A stretch of DNA of 64,000 nt, taken from the NCBI RefSeq assembly GCF_002286735.1, contig NZ_NRTA01000022.1:1-64000 (forward strand), read 5' to 3'. The stretch comes from Leptolyngbya sp. BC1307 (GTDB lineage Bacteria > Cyanobacteriota > Cyanobacteriia > Phormidesmidales > Phormidesmidaceae). This document shows positions 17,901 to 24,534 of this stretch, piece by piece. Position 1 is the first letter of the stretch; the number at the start of each line of letters is the position of its first letter. Made by a program: the position numbers and the translations under genes. The notes beneath the pieces are model-generated. The model was not told the origin of the DNA, searched no databases, and worked only from the letters and a program-made list of their open reading frames with translations.

Positions 17901-18065
17901 ACTCAGCCGAACAAGGTATCCTAGCCTTGATTGTCTTTCGATAATTCTTTGACGCAACCGCGCTAAAAAATAAGTGTTCTGCTTGAATACGATTCTCAAA
18001 GCAGACAAAGGGCTAGCCTGTCTTCCCTTCCGTGAGTTTTTATTTTCTTCGGCTTTATTGCTCAT
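14946..18065 (-). CDS. Three-domain glycosyltransferase (GT2-GT2-GT4)
   Basis: A 1039-residue modular enzyme. After a basic N-terminal 125 residues comes GT2 domain 1 (ISVVMPVYNPP, metal-binding FLDHDDEL, then YSDDDKI), GT2 domain 2 from about 375 (SIIIPTKNQ, LFMNNDVEAI, AYNDADYCYRLVEAGYR) and, from about 660, a GT-B domain of family GT4. The GT4 part keeps SLGTICERKGQ and the nucleotide-binding SRIESFPRVILEAMACG stretch. Such fusions build several successive linkages of an O-antigen-like glycan. It has no membrane helix, so it acts on the cytosolic face. It lies downstream of the wzm/wzt exporter genes. Confidence 0.87.
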   Translation of the reverse strand: MSNKAEENKNSRKGRQASPLSALRIVFKQNTYFLARLRQRIIERQSRLGYLVRLSELPLLTKKLILFYREKTSLGKELASVPGFQPPAPLDPYEAWQAANQWTAKTERYLRERLQEDVSPLAKISVVMPVYNPPLIFLEAAISSVISQVYDNWELCIADDFSPNPDIQLALKAWADRDDRIRLILREENGNISAATNSAASLATGEFILFLDHDDELTPDALGEIALYLKNHPETDFVYSDDDKINTQGQRYAPQFKPDWSPELLLSYMYMGHVCAVRRTIFDQVDGIRVGFEGSQDYDFALRATEKCRQVGHLPLVLYHWRAVEGSTATSGAAKPESFLAAKEALQETLERRDLSGIVYHPEWAQAASCGIFAYYFADDGPSVSIIIPTKNQLCLLRDCIESLEKTTYKNYQIVIIDNESDDPETLDYLNSIPHTVLEIGNEGQGFNFAAINNRAAELVNSDYLLFMNNDVEAISPQWLSQMVGFASSSKVGAVGARLLYPDCKIQHAGVIHGLHHGLAGHAFKLVPSWDNGYLSYAKVSRNYSAVTAACLLTPRELFLDSGGFDSDQFAVAYNDADYCYRLVEAGYRCVYCSTAELFHKEGTTRGFRDNPQEIAAFKRKYASKVDPFYSPHLSLEDEQFKIVPRKVVFEISSPVKTLVFTHNLNWEGATYHQCELTISLMKSGVIEPIVYAPEDGPLRQEYESAGITVYVRPHPLQGVFRVENYCESLSALADFIKSQSIELVYGNTISTFYAIAAAHQANVPSIWNIHESEEWEFHLSHFGTQLLAHALKSFQFPYRVIFVADATRDRYLPLNTHHNFSVIHNGLNLERLEPSQKAMTRKTARHSLQVTEGDIVLLSLGTICERKGQHDLALALAKLPLELHSRIRVFMVGDRPSQYSTKLKQLIKQLPSSVRHRVSVVSETSNVVDYYKAADIFVFTSRIESFPRVILEAMACGLPIITTPVFGVKEQVKEGINALFYEPGEIDQLAEKIKLMLDDEAIRLAFGCSSYSVLNSLNTFEEMTEGYASLFREAYFSK

Positions 18066-18297
18066 TATATTCTTAGGTGTGACTTGTGTTCTAGTTCATC
18101 CCTATCGTGACAGATACTCACAAATTATCGGAGTGACCGACGCAGCAGTTGCGCTACACAAACTCATCTATCATTTTGCTTTAGAAGAAAGTTAAGCTAA
18201 CTTTAATATTGATGCATCGATTTCTGTAAGCGATCATCGAAATATTTTTCAATCAACGATAGTGCATTGGGTCACATTAGCAGAGATAATTCCGGGT

Positions 18298-19287
18298 TCA
18301 ACCAGACGGTTTCGGATTAATCAGGCGCTTGACTTTGAACCAAGCTGTTCTGATCTTCCAGAATTTGCTGGATTCCATTGCTCGAACAACCTGTTTAGAT
18401 TCTGCTTGAGTTTTCTGTAGTTCTGCTTGAGTTTTCTGTAGTTCTGCTTGAGTTTTCTGTAGTTCTGCTTGAGTTTTCTGTAGTTCTGCTTGAGTTTTCT
18501 GTAGTTCCATCCCTGCCTGATTCATCTCCCTTCGAAGCTCGCAGCATTTCTCCTGAAGGGCAATATGCCCGTGGGTCGTTGAGCATGAATATGCCCGAAC
18601 TACAAATTGCAGCGAGTCCGAAAACTTATCTGCATGGATAAACTCTAATAGCTCATCAGAAACTTTCTCTCTGTTCAAGTTTGGTGTCAGAGGGGACGCA
18701 TCGAATATTGGCAGTCTAGTACTATCCTCTGACTCTATATAATAACCTGAAGATTCAAATAGATGACGCAGAGAATCATGAGTAAAAAAACGTAGATGAG
18801 TGTTGTCAAGTAGACCTAGTTCTGAATATTCAAAACGACCCTCAAGCAAAGCCAATCGAACAGAACCATGTGCAACATTAGGTATTGAGGCGATTACACA
18901 ACCATTGGGATTCAGGATGTCCTTGACAGACTTTAATACCTGCCATGGATCTCTCAAGTGTTCCAGCACGTCTCCAAATATAGCGACATCAAATTTTTGC
19001 TCTCCTATAATAACTTCAACTTTGTCGTAGTCGAGATCAGCTACTATGACACGTTCACAGAACTGTTCAGCGGCTTTGGCAGCATCCGGATTTATTTCGA
19101 TACCAACAGTTTTACATCCCTGCTCTGCTAATAGTTTCGCGAGGTATCCCGTCGCACATCCAAAATCAATGACTTGCTTATCATTCCCAACAAAAGCCAA
19201 TATTTTGGCTAAGCTAGTATTCTCATCTAAATGTTCTTTAGAGATGTGTGTAATATCAGGATAGCCTTTAAATTTTTTATCTGACAT
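18298..19287 (-). CDS. SAM-dependent methyltransferase with coiled-coil tail
   Basis: A 329-residue class I methyltransferase. The SAM-binding motif is VIDFGCATGYLAKLLAEQG (about 38-56), followed by the acidic IEINPD, and FDVAIFGDVLEHLRDP as motif II/III, as in Ubie/Methyltransf_23 enzymes. From about residue 255 a heptad repeat (AELQKTQ, five exact DNA copies) forms a predicted coiled coil, ending in a basic SKFWKIRTAWFKVKRL tail. Given its place between wzt and the glycosyltransferases, it may cap or modify the glycan, and the coiled coil may set chain length or partner contact, as in WbdD-like terminators. That role is inferred. Confidence 0.8.
   Translation of the reverse strand: MSDKKFKGYPDITHISKEHLDENTSLAKILAFVGNDKQVIDFGCATGYLAKLLAEQGCKTVGIEINPDAAKAAEQFCERVIVADLDYDKVEVIIGEQKFDVAIFGDVLEHLRDPWQVLKSVKDILNPNGCVIASIPNVAHGSVRLALLEGRFEYSELGLLDNTHLRFFTHDSLRHLFESSGYYIESEDSTRLPIFDASPLTPNLNREKVSDELLEFIHADKFSDSLQFVVRAYSCSTTHGHIALQEKCCELRREMNQAGMELQKTQAELQKTQAELQKTQAELQKTQAELQKTQAESKQVVRAMESSKFWKIRTAWFKVKRLINPKPSG
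18401..18505 (-). repeat. Five 21-bp tandem repeats coding for a heptad coiled coil
   Basis: Five identical 21-bp units in the methyltransferase gene, each coding one AELQKTQ heptad. DNA identity between units shows recent expansion rather than selection on the protein alone. Copy number could vary between strains and change coiled-coil length by one heptad at a time. Confidence 0.95.
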
Positions 19288-19345
19288 GTTTAGTTTAGTG
19301 CGATACGAAAAATCTCTGAACAGTAATCGAAACCTTAAATAAAGA

Positions 19346-20638
19346 CTAATTTATTCCCATGTTTTTTTCGATGGAGACTTCCATAGGTATATTTATCGCT
19401 GCGGTAATAAATTTTCCACTTTGAGGTATCTGAACCTGAAAAATGGTGACATTATCTAGCCAATCACAAGTCGTAGTTGTATAGCTTTCTGCACCTGCAA
19501 CGGTCAAGCTATAACCGCCTGCCTTCAGAGGTAACCGGAAAGAAAACTTAACTGCAAATTTATCAGTGGCCCTCAGTGAGCCCATCGAAACATTCTCCTC
19601 TTTTGTGTTACTGCCTATCAACTCATTGCCGTTCTTATCACAGATAAAAAACCCAATAATAAAGTCTTCTAGCGATGCGTTGACACAAACATCAGTCACA
19701 AGCGTAATCATTTCATCGAATTTAAACACTGGGCTAGCAATGGCTAAGTCACCATTCTCATGAAAAATCCGAATATGCTCAATCGTTGCTCGTCCACTTC
19801 CTCTGCGGCTTGCGTTTTCTGTCAACAATTGAGAATTATCCTCATGATTCAATATTGATGGCTTGCTGTTGTTGGGGATATTTACTTCAGATTGTTGTAG
19901 CTCAATCTGAGTGGCTAGCTTCATATAGTCAATAAAAACGTCATTTGGCCGTCCACTTGTATGGACCTTTCCCTGCTCTAACATAAACGCAGATTTACAT
20001 AACGTCTTTACAGCGTTTGCGTCGTGCGATACAAATAGTGTAGTCACTCCTAAATCCATCAGCGTTTTGATACGACGCATGCACTTGTGCTGAAACACGA
20101 CATCTCCAACAGCTAGTGCTTCATCGACAATAAATATCTCTGGGTCCACATGTACGGCTACCGCGAACCCCAACCGCACAAACATCCCACTCGAATAAGT
20201 TTTGATGGGCTGCTCGATAAATTCTCCTATATCTGCGAACGCCGCAATCTTATCAAACTTCGTCTCAATCTCCGCCTGGCTTAATCCTAAAATTCGTCCA
20301 TTAAAAAAAATATTCTGCCGTCCCGTAAACTCGGGATTAAATCCGCTCCCTAGCTCCAACAATGCCGAAACTCGCCCATTGACACTCACATTACCTGTTG
20401 TCGGCTGTAACGTTCCCACAATAATTTGCAGTAGCGTACTTTTCCCAGACCCATTACGGCCAATAATCCCGATCGTCTCTCCCTTAGGAATCTCCAGATT
20501 AATATCCCGCAGCGCCCAAAACTCCTCTGCCCGCTGTTTCCCTGGCAGCAAAATCTCTTTCAGCCGATCCACCGGATGGTGATATCGCTTGAATACCTTG
20601 GAAACATTTGTTAGAGAAATCGCAGTACTTTCAGCCAT
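19346..20638 (-). CDS. wzt: Polysaccharide ABC exporter, ATP-binding protein (Wzt type)
   Basis: A 430-residue ATPase of the O-antigen/teichoic acid export family. Walker A is GRNGSGKSTLLQ, the signature is the YSSGM type followed by VRLGFAVAVHVDPEIFIVDE, and VSHDA holds the switch His. An additional C-terminal domain from about residue 265 (beta-rich, with FIGFFICDKNGNELIGSNT) is the Wzt carbohydrate-binding module that selects the finished, usually capped, glycan. It follows wzm by 41 bases and precedes the methyltransferase by 58 bases. Confidence 0.92.
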   Translation of the reverse strand: MAESTAISLTNVSKVFKRYHHPVDRLKEILLPGKQRAEEFWALRDINLEIPKGETIGIIGRNGSGKSTLLQIIVGTLQPTTGNVSVNGRVSALLELGSGFNPEFTGRQNIFFNGRILGLSQAEIETKFDKIAAFADIGEFIEQPIKTYSSGMFVRLGFAVAVHVDPEIFIVDEALAVGDVVFQHKCMRRIKTLMDLGVTTLFVSHDANAVKTLCKSAFMLEQGKVHTSGRPNDVFIDYMKLATQIELQQSEVNIPNNSKPSILNHEDNSQLLTENASRRGSGRATIEHIRIFHENGDLAIASPVFKFDEMITLVTDVCVNASLEDFIIGFFICDKNGNELIGSNTKEENVSMGSLRATDKFAVKFSFRLPLKAGGYSLTVAGAESYTTTTCDWLDNVTIFQVQIPQSGKFITAAINIPMEVSIEKNMGIN

Positions 20639-20679
20639 AAGGTTTGAGAAAAGACAACCGTAGAGCGGGATTCTCCACC

Positions 20680-21573
20680 CTACAACACATCTGCAAATGC
20701 CGGACGCAGCTTTTTATAGCACCAAAATCCAGCCAAAAACAGGCCCAATGACGTTGCTGTTGCCACTCCCCACTCGCCCCAATGAGTCACTTGGCCTACC
20801 AATATCGTATCTCGATACATCTCCCCGATCGCCGCCAATGGATTTAACCAAAATACCCACTGCTGGAAAGGGGGTGGAATCATGTCAGCGGGGTAAATTA
20901 GCGGCGTTGCGTAAAACCACAGATTAAGCAATACCCCCAGCGTCTGGGGAATATCGCGAATAAACACCGTCAGCCCAGCCGTTAAGTAACCCAGTCCTGC
21001 TGTCAGCAGCAACTGCGGTATCCACACGAGGGGCAAGAGTAAGAGCGTTGGATGGAGCGTGTTGCTTATAGATACTACAAACACAATCAGCGCCATCAGG
21101 CCGAACGTGCTTTCTAAAAAGCTCGATAATATCGGCACCAGCGGCAGCAAGCTCAGTGGAAAGACCACTTTCTTGACTAGGTTAGGCTGTCCCACGACCG
21201 AGCCGGACGCCTGGGTTATGCCGCCGCTGAAGGCAATCCAGGGGACTAAACCGGCAAACAACCACAGCCCAAATACAAACGAATTGTCGGCAGGTAACCC
21301 TTTCAGGCTAAGCTTCACCCGCAGAACAATGGCAAACACATAAGTGTAAATTAACAACTGCGCTAGCTGATTCAGCAGCGGCCACAGATTCCCCAACATA
21401 GAGCCCTTATAGCGAGCATCCATGTCTCGCTGTACCAGCGTTTTCAGCAGCCCTACCTGAGCCCACTGTGGTTCACTTAGCGGCAGCAGCAGCTTTAGAG
21501 ACGCCATCTGTCGCCATAGCAAACGTTTGAGTGCTTTGAGAGACGCTTTGATGGGTCTTAATACCACTGTCAT
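20680..21573 (-). CDS. wzm: Polysaccharide ABC exporter, permease (Wzm type)
   Basis: A 297-residue ABC-2 type permease. After a cytosolic N-terminus it has the family stretch LVQRDMDARYKGSMLGNLWP, then six hydrophobic spans and the conserved PLIYPADMIP near residue 230. With Wzt it moves a lipid-linked polysaccharide across the plasma membrane. It is the first gene of a leftward operon (wzm, wzt, methyltransferase, three glycosyltransferases). Confidence 0.92.
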   Translation of the reverse strand: MTVVLRPIKASLKALKRLLWRQMASLKLLLPLSEPQWAQVGLLKTLVQRDMDARYKGSMLGNLWPLLNQLAQLLIYTYVFAIVLRVKLSLKGLPADNSFVFGLWLFAGLVPWIAFSGGITQASGSVVGQPNLVKKVVFPLSLLPLVPILSSFLESTFGLMALIVFVVSISNTLHPTLLLLPLVWIPQLLLTAGLGYLTAGLTVFIRDIPQTLGVLLNLWFYATPLIYPADMIPPPFQQWVFWLNPLAAIGEMYRDTILVGQVTHWGEWGVATATSLGLFLAGFWCYKKLRPAFADVL

Positions 21574-21683
21574 AGACCATGCCTACGCAATTGCCGAATT
21601 ATTTTATCAAAAAATAAGGGGGTGGTTCATCACTAGGTAACACTTATACGGAATAAGTAGGTTGGGCCATGGATAACGATGGC

Positions 21684-22106
21684 CTAATTTGAGCTACCAG
21701 TGTGACCCTGAATCGACCGAAAATGAACCACGCCCGTTTCACTTGCTGCATAAACCGTTTCATCGGCCATCTGCCAGGCCGGATCGACGATCGCTAAGAA
21801 GACCAGCGGCTCCTCTCCGCAGCTGTGAATGTACTGCTTAGCATCGGGTGGAATGTAGACGGCGTCACCCGGCTCTACCTGCTGCATTTCGTCATCAATG
21901 TGCATTTCGCCCTGGCCAGACAAAATGTAATACACCTCTGACGTTTTTAGAGAGTGAGGGTCGGAGGTTTGGCCAGCGGGTAGCGTCGCGTGGGCCAGGC
22001 TATAGCGTAGGGCTAGCGGCTGCTTGTCGGGGTGGAGCAGCTCTCGCAGCAGGGTGCTGTCTCCGGCAACAAATTCTTCGCAGTCGTGGAGCGATCTGAC
22101 CAGCAT
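21684..22106 (-). CDS. Single-domain cupin protein
   Basis: A 140-residue cupin_2 protein. The first cupin motif is seen in H51, E57 and GQGEMHID, the second in PGDAVYIPPDAKQYIH with H94, so a metal site is likely. It ends with an FLAIVDPAW stretch common in sugar-isomerase-like or mannose-6-phosphate-isomerase-like cupins. The substrate is unknown. It is the same strand as the exporter operon and lies about 110 bases upstream of wzm, but is probably a separate unit. Confidence 0.75.
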   Translation of the reverse strand: MLVRSLHDCEEFVAGDSTLLRELLHPDKQPLALRYSLAHATLPAGQTSDPHSLKTSEVYYILSGQGEMHIDDEMQQVEPGDAVYIPPDAKQYIHSCGEEPLVFLAIVDPAWQMADETVYAASETGVVHFRSIQGHTGSSN

Positions 22107-22484
22107 AAAGGGTTCCTCGGTCGTGAATTCAAATAAATTTAGCTGATATTGCGTAGATCAGCCCCCTGGCCAGTCGATTGATCTACGCCAGTCTGCGTAA
22201 AATCCGCAGAAGTTCCTGACAGATAGATACGGTGCAGAAAGCATCACTTAGCCTGCGCCAAGGCTCTTGCAGATAGGTAGGCTGCTGCTATCTATAGCGT
22301 TGGCCACTTTGCTCACTACACCAATAACGGCCAGAATAACGGCCAGAACCGTTGTGTACGGCGGGCAAAGTGGCGCGCAAGCATACGTAGGCGTAGCCTT
22401 CTCTGCGAGTATGCATCCGTACGCTTGCTACATACCAAAATCAGGAGCCACCCGTCATATCTTATGCTACGGCCCCCTTCGCTT
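22107..22484. other. Intergenic region with repeats and a doubtful small ORF
   Basis: 378 bases between the cupin and the peptidoglycan-binding gene. A direct repeat ATAACGGCCAGAA occurs at about 22324-22346, and a GGCGTAGCCTTCTCTGCGAG stretch at about 22390-22409 looks like a common cyanobacterial dispersed repeat. An open frame at 22267-22488 (TTG start) begins with a signal-peptide-like hydrophobic run but continues into this repeat, so I do not call it as a gene. Confidence 0.45.
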
Positions 22485-22976
22485 ATGACGCTTAACCTCG
22501 GTTCTACAGGCCCTACCGTCCGGCGGTTGCAGCGCAACCTCAATTCGCGGTTTGAGCAGCTTGGCATGTTTGCTGAAATGGCGGTGCGGGTCGATGGGTT
22601 CTTTGGCCCTGCAACGCTAGCAAGCGTGAAATATTTGCAGTGTGTGGGTGGTTTGCCGGTGGACGGGCGGGTATGCGATCGCACACTTGCCTTTATCACT
22701 CAGGGCGCAGCCGGTTTACCCGCTTTATCTATCGGCAGTACGGGCACTCAGGTCGCCGCCGTTCAGCAGATGCTCTCAGCCGCTCAGATCTGGCTGGCAG
22801 TCGATGGTGTCTTTGGCAAACAGACAGAGCAGGCGGTAAAGCTGTATCAGCATGAGTTAGGGATTGCATCTAGCGGCATTGTTAGCAGGGAAACTTGGGA
22901 GATGGTTGTGCGATCGCGTTTAGACGGGTTGCCTTGTGTGGCGCTGTTGCCGCATTTGTATGCGAGGGGGCGTTGA
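22485..22976 (+). CDS. Peptidoglycan-binding domain protein
   Basis: A protein of 163 residues with two PG_binding_1 repeats: LNLGSTGPTVRRLQRNL...VDGFFGPATLASVKYLQ and LSIGSTGTQVAAVQQML...VDGVFGKQTEQAVKLYQ. This fold binds peptidoglycan cross-links, but no catalytic domain is attached. ATG 22485 begins exactly at the domain; TTG 22425 and ATG 22464 are in frame upstream. As written it lacks an export signal, which is odd for a wall-binding protein. Confidence 0.75.
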   Translation: MTLNLGSTGPTVRRLQRNLNSRFEQLGMFAEMAVRVDGFFGPATLASVKYLQCVGGLPVDGRVCDRTLAFITQGAAGLPALSIGSTGTQVAAVQQMLSAAQIWLAVDGVFGKQTEQAVKLYQHELGIASSGIVSRETWEMVVRSRLDGLPCVALLPHLYARGR

Positions 22977-23074
22977 GGAGGCAGGGGGAAAGGGGTAGGG
23001 GAAAGGGGGAAAAGGCCGAAGGATCGTTATTTTCGGCTGTTATGATCGAGGGACTGCCTTGATTGATCACCGCT

Positions 23075-24400
23075 ATGCCTCTCGATTTGCCCCGGTTCTA
23101 TCGCGCTGCTAATCCTAGCCGTCCGCTGAAGGTGGCGCAGCCGGAAGATCGGCGGTATTACGTGGATTTTTCTTCGGTGCGGGGCGGCGATATTATCAGC
23201 GAGCTAGGCCGCACGATTGTCCGGCTTTCGCCCGATCAGCCGACGACTCAGCTGTTTACCGGGCATATTGGCTGCGGCAAGTCTACGGAGCTATTTCGGC
23301 TAAAGGGCGGGCTTGAGCAGCAAGATTTTCACGTCGTCTATTTTGAATCTGACCGCGATTTGGAAATGGCAGATGTGGATATTAGCGATATTTTGCTGAT
23401 GATTGCCCATCAGGTGACCCAGAGTATGGAGACGGTGGGCATTCGCCTGCGCCCCACTTACCTGGAGAATTTGTTTCGCAATCTTCTAGAGACGCTGCGA
23501 TCGCCCCTAGAAGTCAGCGATGTTAGCTTTTCGGTAGGAATCGCTGCTATCACCGCTCGGGCTAAAGAAAGCCCCGAGATGCGCAGCCAGCTCCGGCAAT
23601 ACCTGGAGCCTCGGACTAAAGGTATTATCGACGCGATTAATACAGAGATTTTGGGAGCGGCGACAGCGAGGCTCAAGGCTCAAGGCAAACGCGGCCTGGT
23701 TGTGATTGCCGATAACCTGGATCGGATTGACCCCATTAGCCGAGCAGACAGTCGCAGCCAGTCAGAATATCTGTTTGTAGATCGCGGTGAGCAACTTAAG
23801 CGGCTGAATTGCCATGTGGTGTATACCATTCCGCTGGCGCTAATCTTTTCAGATGAGCTGCCGCGCCTGTCTAATCGGTTTGGCACTGCGCCGAAGCTGC
23901 TGGCAATGGTGCCGGTAGCCACTCGAACCGGCGATCCTTTTCTAAAAGGACGACAGCTTTTGGAAAAGATGGTGATGGTGCGGGCTTTCCCGACGCTAAA
24001 GACGCGCGATCACTGGCAGCAAATCGAACAGGTATTTGACTCGCCCGATACCCTCACTCGCCTGGTAACGATCAGCGGCGGCCACATGCGCAACCTGATG
24101 CGACTGCTCTATGGCTGTTTGCAAAAGGGCGATCCGCCGATTCGCCGGGAGACCTTGGAATCGGTCATTCGCGATGAGCGCGACGCCCTACTGGGCCTGA
24201 TTGGTGCGGGCGAATGGCGGCTGCTCTTAGAGGCAGTGAGCGAAGGCGACGAGCAGGGCAACGAAGCTTACAATCCTCTCCTACGCAGTCTGTTTTTATA
24301 CGAATACCGCGACGATGAAGGCCGCTGGTTTGGTCTCAACCCCGTACTGGCTGAGACTAAGCGCTATCGCCTCTGGCAGGCCAGTAATCAGGGCCAGTGA
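23075..24400 (+). CDS. P-loop ATPase paired with a STAND protein
   Basis: A 441-residue P-loop NTPase. It opens with LPRFYRAANPSRPL and an EDRRYYVDFSSVRGG stretch. Walker A is GHIGCGKSTE (about 69-78) and Walker B is GLVVIADNLDRI (about 206-217). Arg-rich sensor-like stretches (SNRFG, ISGGHMRNLMRLL) follow. I recognise it as a conserved cyanobacterial ATPase commonly followed by a WD40/STAND gene, but know of no assigned function. No membrane segment is seen. An open frame reaches a TTG at 23063; ATG 23075 gives the family N-terminus. Its stop codon lies inside a 13-bp tandem repeat, 134 bases before the STAND gene. Confidence 0.8.
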   Translation: MPLDLPRFYRAANPSRPLKVAQPEDRRYYVDFSSVRGGDIISELGRTIVRLSPDQPTTQLFTGHIGCGKSTELFRLKGGLEQQDFHVVYFESDRDLEMADVDISDILLMIAHQVTQSMETVGIRLRPTYLENLFRNLLETLRSPLEVSDVSFSVGIAAITARAKESPEMRSQLRQYLEPRTKGIIDAINTEILGAATARLKAQGKRGLVVIADNLDRIDPISRADSRSQSEYLFVDRGEQLKRLNCHVVYTIPLALIFSDELPRLSNRFGTAPKLLAMVPVATRTGDPFLKGRQLLEKMVMVRAFPTLKTRDHWQQIEQVFDSPDTLTRLVTISGGHMRNLMRLLYGCLQKGDPPIRRETLESVIRDERDALLGLIGAGEWRLLLEAVSEGDEQGNEAYNPLLRSLFLYEYRDDEGRWFGLNPVLAETKRYRLWQASNQGQ

Positions 24401-24432
24401 TCAGGGCCAGTGATCAGGGCCAGTGATCAGGG
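24381..24432 (+). repeat. 13-bp tandem repeat spanning the ATPase stop codon
   Basis: Four copies of CCAGTGATCAGGG, the first with one change (AGTAATC). The ATPase TGA at 24398-24400 falls in the second copy, so copy number can grow without changing the protein. Confidence 0.9.
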
Positions 24433-24465
24433 CCAGCAGGCGGGCGGGAAGGTAGAATAGCGCAG

Positions 24466-24524
24466 ACCGCTATTGTCTGCACCGCTGCTGTCTGCACCGC
24501 TGCTGTCTGCACCGCTATTATCTG
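24466..24524 (+). repeat. 15-bp tandem repeat before the STAND gene
   Basis: Four copies of ACCGCTGCTGTCTGC, the outer two diverged, ending 10 bases before the STAND gene ATG. It occupies the leader, including the place where a ribosome binding site would lie, so copy number might affect translation. Confidence 0.88.
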
Positions 24525-24534
24525 TTTAGAGCTT

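Noticed and set aside
18401-18505. Possible CRISPR array
   Set aside because: Units are contiguous 21-bp copies with no spacers and code for a heptad repeat.
24381-24524. Possible CRISPR or attachment site
   Set aside because: Head-to-tail 13- and 15-bp copies without spacers, and no cas or integrase gene nearby.
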